DNA of 5,561 nt from contig JAIRUF010000066.1 of assembly GCA_031254555.1 (NCBI GenBank), positions 1 through 5,561 on the forward strand. The letters run 5' to 3'. The position numbers were made by a program, and so were the translations under genes. Shown here piece after piece: positions 4,329 to 5,561 of this stretch. The stretch is from Oscillospiraceae bacterium. Its GTDB lineage: Bacteria; Bacillota; Clostridia; Oscillospirales; Acutalibacteraceae. Below the pieces are notes generated by a model. The model saw nothing but the letters and a program-made list of their open reading frames with translations. It was not told the DNA's origin and searched no databases. Every line of letters begins with the position of its first letter. Positions within the stretch are counted from its first letter, which is position 1.

Positions 4329-5561
4329 ATGATAAATACAAGCGACATACTTGAAACAATACAGATGATACAAGATGAAAATCTTGATATACGAACAATC
4401 ACTATGGGCATTTCACTGCTGGATTGCTGCGATTCTGACATAGATAGATCCTGTTTAAAAATTTATGATAAAATTGCAAAAAAAGCTGAAAATCTTGTAA
4501 AAGTCGGGTATGACATTGAGCGTGAATACGGCATACCAATAATCAATAAACGCGTTTCTGTCACCCCGATTTCAATCGTGCTTGCAGCAAGCGGAGGAGA
4601 TCCTGTAAAATATGCTAAAGCTTTGGAGCGCGCAGCTCAAACTATCGGCGTCAACTTCATCGGCGGGTACTCAGCTCTTGTTCAAAAAGGTTTTGACAGC
4701 GGGGATGAAGCTTTAATAAAAAGTATACCCGAAGCACTTTCAATTACAAACCATCTGTGCTCAAGTGTAAATATTGGGTCTACAAAAGCTGGCATTAACA
4801 TGGATGCCGTGGCTTTAATGGGCAAAATAATAAAGGAATCAGCCGAAAAAACGGCTGATAAAAATTGCATTGCACCGGCAAAACTGGTGGTTTTTTGTAA
4901 CGCACCTGACGATAATCCCTTTATGGCCGGAGCTTTTCACGGCCCTGGCGAAGCCCAGTGCGTTATCAATGTCGGAGTTTCAGGCCCAGGAGTTGTCAGG
5001 GCAGCTTTAAGCAAAATTCCCAATGGAGATATAACGGATGTCGCGGATCTTATTAAAAAAACCGCTTTTAAAATTACAAGAATGGGACAGCTTGTAGCTG
5101 TTCAAGCATCACACAGACTTGGCGTTCCTTTTGGAATAGTTGACCTTTCCCTTGCACCTACTCCTGCAGTAGGTGACAGTGTCGCCCATATTCTTGAGGA
5201 AATGGGTCTTGAGAAATGCGGCGCTCACGGTACTACGGCGGCGCTTGCACTTTTAAACGACGCTGTTAAAAAAGGCGGAACAATGGCAACCTCACATGTA
5301 GGCGGTCTTTCAGGTGCATTCATTCCGGTCTCGGAAGACGCCGGGATGATAGACGCTGTACGCTGCGGAGCTCTTTGCATAGAAAAACTTGAGGCTATGA
5401 CAGCCGTGTGTTCGGTCGGACTTGATATGCTTGTAATCCCGGGCGATACATCGACTGACGTTATATCCGCTATAATAGCTGACGAGGCGGCCATTGGAAT
5501 GATAAACAATAAAACAACAGCCGTGCGGATAATTCCGGCAATTGGTAAAAAGGTTGGCGAT
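4329..5561 (+). CDS. UPF0210 / DUF711 (PFL-like) family protein, C-terminus beyond the window
   Basis: The frame is open for 411 codons from the ATG at 4329 to the right edge. The family is usually about 450 residues, so roughly 40 are missing. Recognisable conserved blocks are [25 protein letters not shown] (9-33), [11 protein letters not shown] (112-122), [21 protein letters not shown] (203-223), [46 protein letters not shown] (272-317), [14 protein letters not shown] (324-337) and [14 protein letters not shown] (361-374). Members have a fold related to pyruvate formate-lyase and similar barrel enzymes, but their reaction has not been established as far as I know. Conserved cysteines include Cys33, Cys298 and Cys361. 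There is no signal peptide, so it is cytoplasmic. It is cotranscribed with the ACT-domain gene 27 bp upstream. The ACT protein may sense a ligand for this enzyme-like partner; that is inference from gene order. Confidence 0.95.
   Translation, partial: MINTSDILETIQMIQDENLDIRTITMGISLLDCCDSDIDRSCLKIYDKIAKKAENLVKVGYDIEREYGIPIINKRVSVTPISIVLAASGGDPVKYAKALERAAQTIGVNFIGGYSALVQKGFDSGDEALIKSIPEALSITNHLCSSVNIGSTKAGINMDAVALMGKIIKESAEKTADKNCIAPAKLVVFCNAPDDNPFMAGAFHGPGEAQCVINVGVSGPGVVRAALSKIPNGDITDVADLIKKTAFKITRMGQLVAVQASHRLGVPFGIVDLSLAPTPAVGDSVAHILEEMGLEKCGAHGTTAALALLNDAVKKGGTMATSHVGGLSGAFIPVSEDAGMIDAVRCGALCIEKLEAMTAVCSVGLDMLVIPGDTSTDVISAIIADEAAIGMINNKTTAVRIIPAIGKKVGD

Noticed and set aside
4145..4441. 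98-codon minus-strand open frame spanning the ACT/UPF0210 junction
   Set aside because: It is antisense to two strongly conserved genes and is low-complexity Ser/Ile-rich, typical of a reverse-strand shadow.
5225..5509. 94-codon minus-strand open frame
   Set aside because: It is antisense to highly conserved blocks of the UPF0210 protein and is Ala/Ser/Pro-rich, as expected for a reverse reading.

Overview
The window looks like chromosomal DNA from a spore-forming, low- to mid-GC Gram-positive bacterium, most likely a gut or environmental member of class Clostridia. The evidence is a SpoIIR sporulation signalling protein, AGGAGG-type ribosome binding sites, a methylerythritol-phosphate pathway kinase (IspE), a BspA-like leucine-rich-repeat surface protein, and the UPF0237/UPF0210 gene pair typical of Firmicutes. 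The genus cannot be named from the sequence alone.

Layout. Positions 1-305 (minus) are the N-terminus of a secreted BspA-like LRR protein, cut by the window edge. Positions 408-1160 (minus) encode a glycerophosphodiester phosphodiesterase. It is separated from the next gene by a very strong 17-bp-stem terminator and has its own likely promoter, whose spacer is filled by a perfect palindrome. Positions 1270-3643 (minus) form a tight run transcribed right to left: a HisJ/PHP-type histidinol-phosphatase family protein, then ispE 18 bp downstream, then spoIIR after a 67-bp gap. A 361-bp AT-rich divergent intergenic region (3671-4031) follows, with promoter-like elements on both strands and a hairpin at the probable transcript start of the rightward operon. 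Positions 4032-5561 (plus) hold an ACT-domain protein (UPF0237) and a UPF0210/DUF711 protein cut by the right edge.

How the genes relate. PHP phosphatase and ispE are housekeeping-type metabolic genes and probably share a transcript. spoIIR sits downstream but is normally a forespore-only gene. Its short upstream gap carries a sigma-F-like promoter and an inverted repeat that would bury the spoIIR ribosome binding site only in RNA reading through from ispE. This arrangement could insulate spoIIR from vegetative transcription and is the most interesting feature of the window. The ACT/UPF0210 pair is a conserved but functionally uncharacterised two-gene system, probably a small-molecule-sensing subunit with an enzyme-like partner of unknown reaction. 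No mobile elements, CRISPR arrays, tRNA or rRNA genes were seen.
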